Source of the DNA: Bacillota bacterium
Lineage (GTDB): Bacteria > Bacillota > Sulfobacillia > Sulfobacillales > Sulfobacillaceae
Direction: 5' to 3'
Length of the DNA: 64,000 nt
NCBI GenBank assembly: GCA_026627385.1
Contig: JAPNUR010000018.1
Coordinates: forward strand, 1-64,000
The first letter of the stretch is position 1. The number at the start of each line of letters is the position of its first letter. Positions 18,020 to 27,193 of this stretch are shown here, in pieces. The notes beneath the pieces were generated by a model. The model saw nothing but the letters and a program-made list of their open reading frames with translations, was not told the DNA's origin and made no database searches. The position numbers and the translations under genes were made by a program.

Positions 18020-18535
18020 TTAATTCGGCAACACCAACACCTGATAGGGCTGGATTTGCAACAAGGTTTGGACCGCTTGCGATAGCTCCGCGCGGATAAA
18101 GGGGCGAGTGGCTGACGGCGTCACCACCACAACCCCTCCCACAGAGGGCCCAATTTGATCAAAGGGCACCACGGTTTGACCATTATTGGTCGAAACCACC
18201 ACCGGTTCAGTGCCGGTACCGACGCCTGAGCTATCGACGTACTGAGACTGGATGCTGCGCGTTAAGGTCACCGCCACGGAAACCTGAGTGACACCCGGGA
18301 TTTTTTGCAAAATGCGGGTGATTTGACCCGCAATTTCTTGTTCTTGCCGTTCCAGCGGCGTGGACGGCTGTGCTTGGGCCGCAGGCTTCGCTGGAGGCGG
18401 CGAGGGGCGCGGAATGCCAAAACTTCCAAAGGTCAAGAGCAGCACCCCCGCCAAGCCCACCATCACCAATCGGACCAATGTCTTGCGATCCTGACTGATA
18501 AACTGATTCCACCATTCACGGAAGTTGCTTGACAT
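18020..18535 (-). CDS. spoIIIAG: Stage III sporulation protein AG
   Basis: Ring-forming component of the feeding-tube channel. Seen: a single membrane segment at about residues 22-42 (VRLVMVGLAGVLLLTFGSFG), a proline-rich linker, then the ring-building domain (GQITRILQKIPGVTQVSVAVTL ... VGGVVVVTPSA). Strong AGGAGG before ATG 18535. 171 aa. Confidence 0.9.
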   Translation of the reverse strand: MSSNFREWWNQFISQDRKTLVRLVMVGLAGVLLLTFGSFGIPRPSPPPAKPAAQAQPSTPLERQEQEIAGQITRILQKIPGVTQVSVAVTLTRSIQSQYVDSSGVGTGTEPVVVSTNNGQTVVPFDQIGPSVGGVVVVTPSATRPFIRAELSQAVQTLLQIQPYQVLVLPN

Positions 18536-18552
18536 ACGGTTCCTCCTAACCG

Positions 18553-19014
18553 TTACCCCTTGATGTGCACCACATTGATCGTCACCGGTGACGACCGCCC
18601 CATGGTTACCGTCAACGCTGCGTGGACGTACTGTCGTAACTCATGGATGGGGACAGGACCTGAAATCGTCACCTCGGCCACGATCCCTCCGTTATCCGCG
18701 GGCACCAATTGGCAATCGACGACGTGAGGCATGCTCATGACGATAGCCTGAGCTTGATGGAGCTCTTCGCTTTCCACAACGGTGTCAAACCCACTGGCGC
18801 TATTCGTATAGCCTGTGATAACCGGGGCGTGAAAGGATGCGTCCAACCCTTGTAGCCATTGCCACAGGGGCAGCATCATCACCGCCAAAATTGTGAGGCC
18901 CACCACCAACCCTCCATAGCGTTTGAGGTCGCCCTTGGGCAAGGCAAAGTCCACCAAATTGCCCAACATCACCACCACAATGAGCACGCGCAACCATTCG
19001 CCGATGGTATTCAT
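18553..19014 (-). CDS. spoIIIAF: Stage III sporulation protein AF
   Basis: Membrane protein of the spoIIIA channel. Seen: two N-terminal membrane segments (EWLRVLIVVVMLGNLVDFAL; YGGLVVGLTILAVMMLPLWQW) and a soluble C-terminal domain of the ring-building type (EVTISGPVPIHELRQYVHAAL). The ATG lies immediately after the spoIIIAE stop. 153 aa. Identity rests on topology and position as well as motifs. Confidence 0.87.
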   Translation of the reverse strand: MNTIGEWLRVLIVVVMLGNLVDFALPKGDLKRYGGLVVGLTILAVMMLPLWQWLQGLDASFHAPVITGYTNSASGFDTVVESEELHQAQAIVMSMPHVVDCQLVPADNGGIVAEVTISGPVPIHELRQYVHAALTVTMGRSSPVTINVVHIKG

Positions 19015-20178
19015 TTAGAGCTGCACCCCGTTAGTGGTCCCCACCATCACTGTCACTACTAAAAAGAACATCAATGCCACCGCACCGGCCACCGCGATGA
19101 GCCAACCTAAGGCACTAGCCATGAGATTTAAGGCCTCGGCCACGCTAGGGACCCCAAGAGGTTCGGAGGCGGCAGCACCAACGCGATAAAGCAACATCAT
19201 CGCGAACAACTTAACCAGGGGAAAGGTGACAAGCACCGCAATCCCGAGGGCGCCGTAGACCGAGACGGCGTTCTTCAACAAGAGCGACGACCCTAAGACG
19301 GCTTCCATGGCATCAGAAAACATCTTGCCGATGACCGGCACAAAGGTGTTGGCAAGAAACTTGCCCGTCCTTAGTGCAACCCCGTCCGCCACCGCCCCCG
19401 CCGCCCCTTCGACCGCCATCACGCCTAAAAACAAGGTCATCAATCCCCCTAAAAGGGTGAGTCCCACCTGGCGAAAGAGGCCAGCGAGCGTCTTCAAGGA
19501 AAATTTAGGAAGCCAGACGCCTACCAGTTCAACCAATGTGGCCATGAGCACCAACGGCAACACCCACCGTTTGGTCAACACCGCTACTAAGTTCGTCACC
19601 AGAATCATTAACGGGTGGAAAATACCGGCCGACGCGACCGCCCCGCTGCCCGCCACCAAAACCATGAGCAGTGGGATGAGAGATTCCATAAAGTGCACTA
19701 AATGGCCGACAATGGTCTCCACCAGTCCTACCGCCACCTGAAAGGAATGCAGCGCCACCAAAATGAGGGCGGACACCACAACGATTTGCGCAATCGAGGC
19801 CAAGCTGTGGTCCTGCCCCTCGAAGGCGTCGGCCAATCGCGCAAGCAGCGCCGCCAATACTGTAAGAAGAAAGATGACGCCTAAGATCCGTGCTTCGACC
19901 ATCACATCGCCGACAATTGTGCGCCCCACTTCCGCTAGCAATGCCATTGGATTAAATGGCATCTGGTGAGCCAAAATACGCGAGACGATTTGTTGAACCG
20001 TGGGCAGAGCCGGGCCGCCGGTTGGTTGCATCATGCGGGCAATTTCTTGTTCCAGGATCGATGTGTTCAACGATTGCAGCTGTTGGTTTACCAATCCCGA
20101 TACGCTATCGGCATAAGCGACAGGACCAGACATCGCTAGAGGGATGACAACGCCGACGGCTAACCATCGTTTGAACAT
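19015..20178 (-). CDS. spoIIIAE: Stage III sporulation protein AE
   Basis: Polytopic membrane protein of the spoIIIA secretion-like apparatus. Seen: an N-terminal signal-like segment followed by about seven or eight hydrophobic helices (LGVIFLLTVLAALLARL, IVVVSALILVAL, LIPLLMVLVAGSGAV and others) and the family stretch VGLTLLGGLMTLFLGVMAVEGAAGAVADGVALRTGKFL. ATG at 20178 with GAGGGGAGG upstream. 387 aa is normal. Confidence 0.93.
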   Translation of the reverse strand: MFKRWLAVGVVIPLAMSGPVAYADSVSGLVNQQLQSLNTSILEQEIARMMQPTGGPALPTVQQIVSRILAHQMPFNPMALLAEVGRTIVGDVMVEARILGVIFLLTVLAALLARLADAFEGQDHSLASIAQIVVVSALILVALHSFQVAVGLVETIVGHLVHFMESLIPLLMVLVAGSGAVASAGIFHPLMILVTNLVAVLTKRWVLPLVLMATLVELVGVWLPKFSLKTLAGLFRQVGLTLLGGLMTLFLGVMAVEGAAGAVADGVALRTGKFLANTFVPVIGKMFSDAMEAVLGSSLLLKNAVSVYGALGIAVLVTFPLVKLFAMMLLYRVGAAASEPLGVPSVAEALNLMASALGWLIAVAGAVALMFFLVVTVMVGTTNGVQL

Positions 20179-20196
20179 CGTAGGCGGCCTCCCCTC

Positions 20197-20589
20197 TCAA
20201 GAGGGAATCATTTTCAACACGGTTTCGGTAATACTCGCAATCAAGGGGATGGCTAACAGCAAAATGGCGATCTTGCCCGCCAGTTCGACACGGGTCCCGA
20301 TATTGGCTTCCCCTGAATCTGTCGCCAGTTGGGCGACAAAGACCGTGAGATAGCTAATGCCCACCACTTTCAGCAAGAGAGTCAGATAGGCAACAGGGAT
20401 ACGAGCCAACTCTGACAAGTGCACCAAATCGGCGACGACCCGACCCATATCCGGCACGATGAACATCAGTAGCCCGACAGCCAAGGCGATGCGCAGGACA
20501 AGGGTCAGCGCGCGGTTTTCCTCGCGAAGGACCAACAACACCACCAACCCGACGAGCCCCAGGCCCACGACGCGCATGAGACCAAGCAT
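20197..20589 (-). CDS. spoIIIAD: Stage III sporulation protein AD
   Basis: Small membrane protein similar to flagellar/type III export components. Seen: four hydrophobic segments, including VVGLGLVGLVVLLVLR and LTLLLKVVGISYLTVFVAQLATDSGE (the family hallmark VGISYLTxFxAQxxxDxGE). I start it at ATG 20589 with AGGGGGAG upstream; a longer frame overlaps spoIIIAC. 130 aa. Confidence 0.93.
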   Translation of the reverse strand: MLGLMRVVGLGLVGLVVLLVLREENRALTLVLRIALAVGLLMFIVPDMGRVVADLVHLSELARIPVAYLTLLLKVVGISYLTVFVAQLATDSGEANIGTRVELAGKIAILLLAIPLIASITETVLKMIPS

Positions 20590-20599
20590 AGCGCTCCCC

Positions 20600-20797
20600 C
20601 TAGAGGTTGAACATGGTTTTGACGGACTGAAACAGCTGGGCCACTTCGCTAAGCACGAGTAAAAAGCCAATGGCCAGCCCTGCCAATGCCACCAACTGTC
20701 CCCACTCTTTTCGCTCAAGCCTCTCGAGCACGCTATAAGCGACGGTCACTAAAATACCAATGCCCGCCAACTTAAAGATGAGGTCCACGCCCGCCAT
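20600..20797 (-). CDS. spoIIIAC: Stage III sporulation protein AC
   Basis: 65-aa protein with two membrane helices (LIFKLAGIGILVTVAYSVLERLER and LVALAGLAIGFLLVLSEVAQLFQSVKTMF), the expected size and topology of SpoIIIAC. ATG at 20797 with AAGGAG upstream. An in-frame extension to 20893 lies inside spoIIIAB and is not supported. Confidence 0.93.
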   Translation of the reverse strand: MAGVDLIFKLAGIGILVTVAYSVLERLERKEWGQLVALAGLAIGFLLVLSEVAQLFQSVKTMFNL

Positions 20798-20811
20798 AGC
20801 CTCACTCCTTG

Positions 20812-21321
20812 TCACAACAAGACGATTGCCAGCATGATTCCTACGGCGGTTAATAACGCAGGTCCGAGACGCCCTTCGTGCACACGTTGCCAACGCGCCT
20901 CACGAATCAATCGGTCTAATTCTTGCTCGGCTGCCCGTAAGTGTTCGTGCTGATGGGCAATATCTGAACGGCCCAACACGCGTCCAAGATCCTCGAGCAC
21001 CGCCCGATCTTCTGCCCATAGGGCGGGTACGCGATCCAGAAGGCGACGCCAGGCCATAAAAAACTCCTCATCGCGGTTTTGTAATTCACTGATGAGGTGG
21101 GCAACCACACTTGTCAGGCGCGGCGATCCACGGGCAGCTTCACCGAGTGCAGCGCTTAGAGGCAAGCGTTTCCACTCGATGAGCGTCATCAACCGTTTGA
21201 GAAGGCGCTGCCATTCTTCTAGTGTCCCCACTCGCTCCGCATACGGACGGGCGCTCAATCGCCCCAATCCCGCGGTCGATCCTATCACCAGAAGGCTACC
21301 GGCCAGTTTGAGCCAAATCAT
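20812..21321 (-). CDS. spoIIIAB: Stage III sporulation protein AB
   Basis: Membrane protein distantly related to GspF-type proteins. Seen: N-terminal hydrophobic segment (LKLAGSLLVIGSTAGLG), LEEWQRLLKRLMTLIEWKRLPLSAALGEAARGS, and a C-terminal membrane helix LLTAVGIMLAIVLL. ATG at 21321 overlaps the spoIIIAA stop (ATGA). 169 aa. Confidence 0.92.
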   Translation of the reverse strand: MIWLKLAGSLLVIGSTAGLGRLSARPYAERVGTLEEWQRLLKRLMTLIEWKRLPLSAALGEAARGSPRLTSVVAHLISELQNRDEEFFMAWRRLLDRVPALWAEDRAVLEDLGRVLGRSDIAHQHEHLRAAEQELDRLIREARWQRVHEGRLGPALLTAVGIMLAIVLL

Positions 21322-22229
21322 GATGGCCTCAGGTCTCCCCACCACAAAATCTCGGTGATGGTCCCGGCCAGAGGCTGCGGGGACAGAAAAACCACCACGT
21401 CGAAGGCTCCCCCAGACATTAAGGCGCGCAGGTCCTCGCGCCGCGTCAACTCCTCAAGGGACCCGGCGTGTACCGTGGCGATGACCTCAACGCCCGAATA
21501 TCGGGCTTGCCACACAGCCGTATAGTCAGCGGCAGCTCCGAGCTCATCCACAGCAATCACATCCGGCCCCAGGGTTCTGAGCGCGACCTCAATGCCGGCG
21601 GGCTTAGGCCAACCGTCCAACACGTCGGTGTGATACCCAAGATCGAAACCGAAGCCGGAGGCGCCGGCCCCCCCGAAACCGGCGATCTCCGACCGCTCAT
21701 CAATAACGACCACACGCCTCCCGTCATCGCCTAGCACGCGCACCAAGTCCCGCAATAGCGTTGTTTTTCCTCCGCGCGGTGGCGACACGATGAGGCACGA
21801 GCCCATCCGCCGGTCGCCGGCCGTCAAGCGCCGGTAAAGCTGCTCACCGGGCCCTTGAACAGCCCGCGCAACGCGTATATTGAGGCTCGTCACCTGGCGC
21901 ACGGTTGTCACCTGACCGCCGTCGTTCACCGCGCGGCCCGCAATGCCGACTCGATGTCCGCCAGGCAGGGTCAAATATCCTTGCCGCAGTTCCTCAGTCC
22001 GCGAGTATACCGAGTGATCGGTTAAAATACTGACAATGCGATCAAGCTCTGCTGGCAACACGCGATCCGGAACCAACGCGTGACGGAGCGGCTGATTCCA
22101 TCCGGCACCGTACAGATGCACGGGCCGACCAATCCGAAAGCGAATTTCTTCCAGGGTGGTGTCGTGATGCCGCAGAACCTCATCCAAAGCCGTACGCCAA
22201 GGATTTGGTAAATAGTGCCACGGATCCAT
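21318..22229 (-). CDS. spoIIIAA: Stage III sporulation protein AA (ATPase)
   Basis: Cytoplasmic secretion-type ATPase energising the SpoIIIA channel. Seen: N-terminal domain (EIRFRIGRPVHLY, LPGGHRVGIAGRAV), Walker A SPPRGGKTTLLRDLVR near residue 150, VIDERSEIAG, Walker B-like DVIAVDELG. ATG at 22229 has AGGAGG upstream; the longer frame to 22325 is not needed. 303 aa. First gene of the operon. Confidence 0.95.
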   Translation of the reverse strand: MDPWHYLPNPWRTALDEVLRHHDTTLEEIRFRIGRPVHLYGAGWNQPLRHALVPDRVLPAELDRIVSILTDHSVYSRTEELRQGYLTLPGGHRVGIAGRAVNDGGQVTTVRQVTSLNIRVARAVQGPGEQLYRRLTAGDRRMGSCLIVSPPRGGKTTLLRDLVRVLGDDGRRVVVIDERSEIAGFGGAGASGFGFDLGYHTDVLDGWPKPAGIEVALRTLGPDVIAVDELGAAADYTAVWQARYSGVEVIATVHAGSLEELTRREDLRALMSGGAFDVVVFLSPQPLAGTITEILWWGDLRPS

Positions 22230-22270
22230 CTTACACCTCCTGACCCCGGGACCTCGTCCCAGTTGCTTAA

Positions 22271-22298
22271 TATCTATGGGACAGGTCACCGCCTTAGA
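22271..22298 (-). promoter_or_regulatory. Possible sigma-E-type promoter of the spoIIIA operon
   Basis: On the minus strand TCTAAGG (22298-22292) and CATAGATA (22278-22271) are separated by 13 nt, a weak match to sigma-E elements (-35 near kmATATT, -10 CATACAAT). Known: spoIIIA is a sigma-E operon in Bacillus. The -35 is poor, so this is only a candidate. Confidence 0.22.
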
Positions 22299-22402
22299 CC
22301 GTCGCCATACAGGAAATTTGAGCATCCGCGTCCCCTAGGTTAGAGCAGCACCGTAGTCGCTGACGACCAGCGATGCTCTTACGGGCCCACGAAAACCACG
22401 AG

Positions 22403-23025
22403 TCACTGGCGGAAAGCTTCGCCGCCCATGGGGGTGCCAGGGCGTCGTCTTCGCGATGCAAGGGGGTGTCGCTTCGTCTCTGACAGGCGTAACTGTCCCG
22501 CCAATGCCGGGGTTGCTCGACACCGTCGGCCTCGTGACCGAAACCGTCGCCATAGGTAGGGAGTTGCGGTTGCCAACCGTTTCAAATTTTTTGCCGCGTT
22601 GTGATCGCGACCATGCGTCACGCCACAGGCGGGGCAGGTCCAACGCCGTTCTTTAAGGTTACGTCTTTGTAGAGATACCCACAGCCTGGGGTCGAGCACA
22701 GCTTGCTACTCGGAAACCCCCGATCCGCCTCGACCAACCACGTGCCGTAGCGCTCCGCTTTATATTTCAACATCTCGAAAAACTGGCCAAAGCCTTGAGC
22801 CCCCATCACCTGAGCGAATCGCGGATTCTGCATCATGCCTTGGACGGATAACGTCTCAATCCTTATCGCTTGGTTTTCGCGATAGAGCCGTGTTGACATT
22901 TTGTGCAAGAAATCCTGGCGAATGTTTGCCACCCAGGCCTCAAGGCTGCCTGAAGGCCGGAGCTTGCGCCGCCTGGCTATGGCGTCATGGCACGGTTGGC
23001 CAGCCTCACACAAAAGAGGACCCAA
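22403..23025 (-). pseudogene. tnpB: Truncated, frameshifted TnpB (IS200/IS605 OrfB)
   Basis: Remnant of an RNA-guided TnpB nuclease gene. Seen: NIRQDFLHKMSTRLYRENQ, IRIETLSVQGMMQNPRFAQ, YGTWLVEADRGFPSSKLCS and GCGYLYKDVTLK in one frame, then ERRWTCPACGVTHGRDHNAAKNLKRL in another. The join is explained by loss of one G in AAGGAACGG at about 22651, inside the zinc-finger/RuvC-III region. The N-terminal half, with RuvC-I, is absent. A stem-loop (AGAGCA...TGCTCT with inner CGCTG/CAGCG) follows at about 22335-22375 and may be the element's right end. The rest of 22230-22402 holds only the spoIIIAA leader. Confidence 0.85.
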
Positions 23026-23139
23026 TTGCCGTTACTGCATGTCAGTGTTAGGCTACCGATGAAGCACACGCGTGTAAAGCGTCATGATGACACGGCCACG
23101 GTGAACCAGCCCTCAGGGAGTACTTAGAAATTGCTGGCG

Positions 23140-24300
23140 CTACAGATCTAACCGACGGATGGTCAGAAGCCCAACTAGCACCGCGGCTCCTGCCCAGGCG
23201 CCGGTTACGACAAGTCCGGTCTCCAAAGTAAAAGCGGCGACCTGGTATTGTAGCGCTAACTGACCGGTCCAGGCCGCCACCAGCGGCAGGTAGACCGCCG
23301 GATCAATGACGGTGAGCCAGGACGCGCTATGCGCCACAACGGGTGCGAGAACACCGCTGAGGATGATAGCCACGCTCACACTGAGGGCCAGCACTGTGGA
23401 GCGCGTGACCAGGGAGAGCGTCACAAAGAGCGTGACAAGGGACCCAACGGTGATCATTGAAAGGCCTAACGCCACCAGGTCATAAAGCCATTGGGGAATC
23501 GTGTGGAATGGCTGAATCGTCGGCATGAGTTGCGGAACGTGAGGAAAGGATGCCACATGCACACCCACCAACACGGGAACGTCGGGCTTCCCCATGCCCA
23601 TCAAGATGCTGCCCACCACAAAAAAGCCCAAAGCCGCTGCAAGCATGAAGGCCCAGGTGACGGTTAGCGCCGCGGCCAGTTTGCTCCCGTACACCACCAT
23701 GCGCCGCGGAGCGTTCAGGAGCAATGGCCCCCAGGTTCTGCCCTCGAATTCCGCCGACACCCGATCACTAGCCAGTCCAGCAGCCACCAAGCCAAAGATG
23801 AGCATGGCCGCACTCGCAAAGACCGCACCCGGAAGCGTCCATCCGTCGGCGAGGGAGGGATTGTCATAAGTGATCCCGTGATGCACCAGCGCCCGGGATA
23901 ACGCCAGTTGCTCGAGCGTGCTCCCCCGCTGAGCCATCGGTTCGCGACGAAGCTGCACCGTGAGCGCGCGGATCTGCTGCACCTCGTTAATGCCTGTCCC
24001 CTCTTTTTGCATCTGCTGCAACACACTGTCCTGGGCTCGTATCTGCGACGCGATCTGGGCTTTGGCGCCTCCCGACGCTGTTTTCAGCTGATGGCGGAGC
24101 TGCCGAAGTTGCCCTTTGACGACAACCAGACTTTGTTGGACGCTGTCTTGGGCCTGTTGTTGGCTGCGATACGTCAGCCACGCCCCTCCCACGACAATGA
24201 CCAGGAGTGCGATCATGAGCGTACGCCCGCGTTGTGCCCAGAGTTTTTCCAACTCGTTGCGGAACAACGGACCCAATAGCGGACGATGAGACTCAAGCAC
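23140..24300 (-). CDS. ABC transporter permease (ABC-2 type)
   Basis: Membrane subunit paired with the ATPase upstream. Seen: first membrane helix LMIALLVIVVGGAWLTY (about residues 27-45), a long extracytoplasmic coiled region rich in Q (about 48-130), then five further hydrophobic segments ending near VLVGLLTIRRLDL. GTG at 24300 has GGAGG 9 nt upstream and overlaps the ATPase stop by 8 nt (GTGCTTGA). A TTG at 24339 would extend it without homology. Substrate unknown; 386 aa. Confidence 0.82.
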   Translation of the reverse strand: MLESHRPLLGPLFRNELEKLWAQRGRTLMIALLVIVVGGAWLTYRSQQQAQDSVQQSLVVVKGQLRQLRHQLKTASGGAKAQIASQIRAQDSVLQQMQKEGTGINEVQQIRALTVQLRREPMAQRGSTLEQLALSRALVHHGITYDNPSLADGWTLPGAVFASAAMLIFGLVAAGLASDRVSAEFEGRTWGPLLLNAPRRMVVYGSKLAAALTVTWAFMLAAALGFFVVGSILMGMGKPDVPVLVGVHVASFPHVPQLMPTIQPFHTIPQWLYDLVALGLSMITVGSLVTLFVTLSLVTRSTVLALSVSVAIILSGVLAPVVAHSASWLTVIDPAVYLPLVAAWTGQLALQYQVAAFTLETGLVVTGAWAGAAVLVGLLTIRRLDL

Positions 24301-25240
24301 CGGAGGACACCTCCTCTCTGTGGGCCGGTATGCGATCAAGATATTGGCGTTCTAAATCGTGCGCATAGGGATGGACCGCCAGCAAGTCCACGCCGTCATT
24401 CACCAACTCGCGAATCAGCGTCGCCATCTCTTCCGATCGCTCCAACGGCACAACAACCCCGCCGTCGTCCAATGGCTCTGCTGCCAGTTGGCGCGATTGG
24501 CACCAGGTGAGAAGGCGCTGAGAGTCGGCGGCACGGACGTAGGCTCTAGCCTCCGGCGCCTCGTGGCGGTCAACGACACCGACGACGCGCCCCCGATTGA
24601 TAAACACAAGACGCGTAGCCAACTGCTCAACTTCCGAGAGGATATGACTCGACAAGAGAATCGTAACGCCCTCGTGGGCCAAATCCAACAAATGCAGGCG
24701 GAAGTCCCTGATGCCCGCAGGGTCGAGCCCATTCATGGGTTCATCCAAAATGAGAATCGACGGATCTTGTATCATCGCGATGGCCAGCGCTAGCCGCTGG
24801 CGCATCCCCAGCGAATAGCCTTTAACCCGACGTCGGGCTACCTCGGCCAGACCTACCTTAGCCAAACGGTCACCGATCACCCCCGGGTCGCGGGGTAGTC
24901 CGCGCACCCGCAGGACTTGCCGGAGATTTTGCTCGCCCGTCAAGTAGGGGTAGAAATGAGATTCTTCGATAATTGCCCCAACCCCGTTGAGTGCCGCTAC
25001 GGGATTCTCTTGAAGGTCGACCCCCTGGATGACAATCCGCCCCGAGGTGGGCGCGACCAGACCCAGGAGTAAGCGCAGGGTCGTGGTTTTCCCAGCCCCA
25101 TTAGGTCCTAGAAAGCCGCAAATTTCCCCGCGCCGCACCTGCAAGGACAGGTCATCGACGGCCACTACCGACCTGTAACGCTTGGTCACCGCCTGGCAGT
25201 CAATCATGATATCCGCTTGATTCACGAGTTCATCCGTCAT
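24293..25240 (-). CDS. ABC transporter ATP-binding protein
   Basis: CcmA/NatA-type ATPase. Seen: Walker A GPNGAGKTTTLRLLLG near residue 45, Q-loop region GAIIEESHFYPYLTGEQNL (bacitracin/lantibiotic-exporter-like), signature YSLGMRQRLALAIAM, Walker B ILILDEPMNGLDP, switch SSHILSEVE, plus an accessory C-terminal domain after residue 215. ATG at 25240 with GGAGATG upstream; a longer frame to 25486 overlaps the upstream permease. The resemblance to BcrA-like ATPases hints at peptide-antibiotic or lipid export; this is inference. Confidence 0.88.
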   Translation of the reverse strand: MTDELVNQADIMIDCQAVTKRYRSVVAVDDLSLQVRRGEICGFLGPNGAGKTTTLRLLLGLVAPTSGRIVIQGVDLQENPVAALNGVGAIIEESHFYPYLTGEQNLRQVLRVRGLPRDPGVIGDRLAKVGLAEVARRRVKGYSLGMRQRLALAIAMIQDPSILILDEPMNGLDPAGIRDFRLHLLDLAHEGVTILLSSHILSEVEQLATRLVFINRGRVVGVVDRHEAPEARAYVRAADSQRLLTWCQSRQLAAEPLDDGGVVVPLERSEEMATLIRELVNDGVDLLAVHPYAHDLERQYLDRIPAHREEVSSGA

Positions 25241-25281
25241 GCGTTCATCTCCTCGAATCGTCGGTGTCTTTTCAGTCTCGA

Positions 25282-26301
25282 TTACGCCGAATCCCGGGAC
25301 CACCCAACCCGGGTCAGGATCCATCGCCACAGCCACCACAAAAGAATAGCAAGGGCTAGCGTACGCGCGTACAGCCCCGGCTCCGTGCCTCCGCCGAGTC
25401 CCCAGATTCGCCCTATAGTAGCAAACACAAAACCGCTGACAAGAGCCAGGAGCGCGTACACCCCGTTCCACAAGCCTGGAAAACATAGCGGCGCCTGAAG
25501 GCGCTCAAAGGGGACGCGATCCCACCAGCTAAAAGCAGCCCAGGCCCCGGCAACCGCCCAGAGCGCAAAATATCCGGCGTAGAGGAGCGCCTGCCCATTG
25601 GCCGGGTAAAAGTTCACCAGCGGGGAGAACCAGCGAATGTGCGTCACGGTAGCAGTCATGGCAGCGGCTTCGGGCATTGTCATGCGGGCCGCATATGTCA
25701 AATTGACGACCACGGTCGCGACCACGCGGGGAACCAGCAACCATAGCGTGGTCGTCAGCGCCACGAAAAAGGGGCTGCCCATCACGGCACTCCAAGCCAA
25801 TGTCAGCGTGAAGACGCATGCGGATGCCATTAACGTCAGGATGGCGCCAGAGGCCAGCGGGCCAATCAGGCGAGCCTGGCCTACACTGATCGCGATTACC
25901 GTCCAAAGGAGAAACAACAACCCCTGGGCCGCCGTGACTATCTGAAACCCCATGAAGAGCTTGCCGGCCATCAGCGCACGGCGCGACAGCGGACCCTCCA
26001 AGGCCGCCTCGAGCCCGTCTCGTCGGCGATCGTTCCAAAAGACGCCCAGTCCCAGGACACCAGCCAGCAAAATTCCCCAAGTGACCGAGGCACCGCCCGC
26101 ACCGTGGGCGTTACTCACCACAAACGCGGTCAACAATTGGCGGATAAAGCGGTGGGGTACCGTAAACGGAGACCACAGCACCGGCGCGCTCGGTAAAATC
26201 GTTAACAGTCCGGCAACCAGGTAAAGAGCCCGGTTCATGCGCCACTCCCGGTAGTAAACGGCCTTCATGGCATCCTTAGGCATGCCAAGCCACTGCATCA
26301 C
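25282..26301 (-). CDS. ABC transporter permease, YtrC/D-like
   Basis: Polytopic membrane protein. Seen: N-terminal KAVYYREWRMNRALYLVAGLL, then roughly eight hydrophobic segments (LLAGVLGLGVFW, LLFLLWTVIAISVG, LTLAWSAVMGSPFFVALTTTLWLL and others) with the cytoplasmic motif NDRRRDGLEAALEGPLSRR seen in GntR-linked ABC permeases. The start is uncertain: GTG 26301 has GGAGG 9 nt upstream; ATG 26283 would give an 8-nt overlap (ATGCCTAA) with the ATPase; ATG 26268 follows AAGGATG. Not all membrane helices are certain. Substrate unknown. Confidence 0.8.
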   Translation of the reverse strand: MMQWLGMPKDAMKAVYYREWRMNRALYLVAGLLTILPSAPVLWSPFTVPHRFIRQLLTAFVVSNAHGAGGASVTWGILLAGVLGLGVFWNDRRRDGLEAALEGPLSRRALMAGKLFMGFQIVTAAQGLLFLLWTVIAISVGQARLIGPLASGAILTLMASACVFTLTLAWSAVMGSPFFVALTTTLWLLVPRVVATVVVNLTYAARMTMPEAAAMTATVTHIRWFSPLVNFYPANGQALLYAGYFALWAVAGAWAAFSWWDRVPFERLQAPLCFPGLWNGVYALLALVSGFVFATIGRIWGLGGGTEPGLYARTLALAILLWWLWRWILTRVGWSRDSA

Positions 26302-27193
26302 GTGTATATCCCTCCCGCTTGAGTACCATGCGAAAGATTTCCGTCAAATCAACATCCACCGGCTCGACGATGAGCGCTCCCGCCTGGCGCAAGCGCTCGC
26401 TCCAGCGGTCCAGGGGGCCTTCGACGGTCACTAATCCGACATGCCCGCGCCAGTCGACGTCAATGACCTCCGGATGCTGCAAAACGGCCGGCATCCACTC
26501 GGGTCCAGCCACCACCTGAACCCGCTGCACGCGGTCTTTTAAGCGCTCGAGGTCTTCGGTTAGCAGCATGCGCCCCCGGTAGACGATGGACACCGCGTCG
26601 GCAATGCGCTCCACGTCATCCAGCGTATGGGTGGCCAGAACCAGGGTCGTCCCTTGAGCAGCTACCCAATCTAGCAAGAGGGCTATAACCTGGTGTTTGA
26701 CCACCACATCCATGCCGTTTAAGGCTTCGTCGAGCAGTAGCAGGTCGGGCCGTGCGGCGAGGGCCGCCGCAATTTTGAAACTGGCCTGGGCCCCTGTCGA
26801 CAGATTGCGAAGGCGCACTGCCGGGTCAATCTCCAGAGCGGTCATTAAACGCGTCGCCACATCCTCGTCCCAACGCGAATAGAGAAGACTCAAGTAGCGC
26901 AGCCAGTCGCGCACGGTCAGGTTGCGCGGCAACGCTTGGTGACTGGCTACATAGACCACCTGTTGGCGCAGCCGAGCGTTTCCTGGGCCCGCCAGGTCCC
27001 CGAGGACGGTGACGCGGCCCTGGTCGGGCCGCAAAATGCCCAATACGAGGCGCAACAGCGTGGTTTTGCCGGCCCCGTTAGCACCGATCAGCCCGTGAAT
27101 GCGGCCCGCTTCTACCGTCCAATGAATTTCGTCTAATGCCACGCGCCCCTGAAAGTGCTTGGTGACCCCTTGGCAGGAGACAGCCACACTCAT
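26276..27193 (-). CDS. ABC transporter ATP-binding protein, YtrB-like
   Basis: ATPase of the GntR/YtrA-type gene set. Seen: Walker A GANGAGKTTLLRLVLG near residue 37, VVYVASHQALPRNLTVRDWL, a divergent signature LSTGAQASFKIAAALA, Walker B LLLLDEALNGMD, ATHTLDDVE. ATG at 27193 overlaps the gntR stop (ATGA), so regulator and ATPase are translationally coupled. 305 aa. Confidence 0.88.
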   Translation of the reverse strand: MSVAVSCQGVTKHFQGRVALDEIHWTVEAGRIHGLIGANGAGKTTLLRLVLGILRPDQGRVTVLGDLAGPGNARLRQQVVYVASHQALPRNLTVRDWLRYLSLLYSRWDEDVATRLMTALEIDPAVRLRNLSTGAQASFKIAAALAARPDLLLLDEALNGMDVVVKHQVIALLLDWVAAQGTTLVLATHTLDDVERIADAVSIVYRGRMLLTEDLERLKDRVQRVQVVAGPEWMPAVLQHPEVIDVDWRGHVGLVTVEGPLDRWSERLRQAGALIVEPVDVDLTEIFRMVLKREGYTRDAVAWHA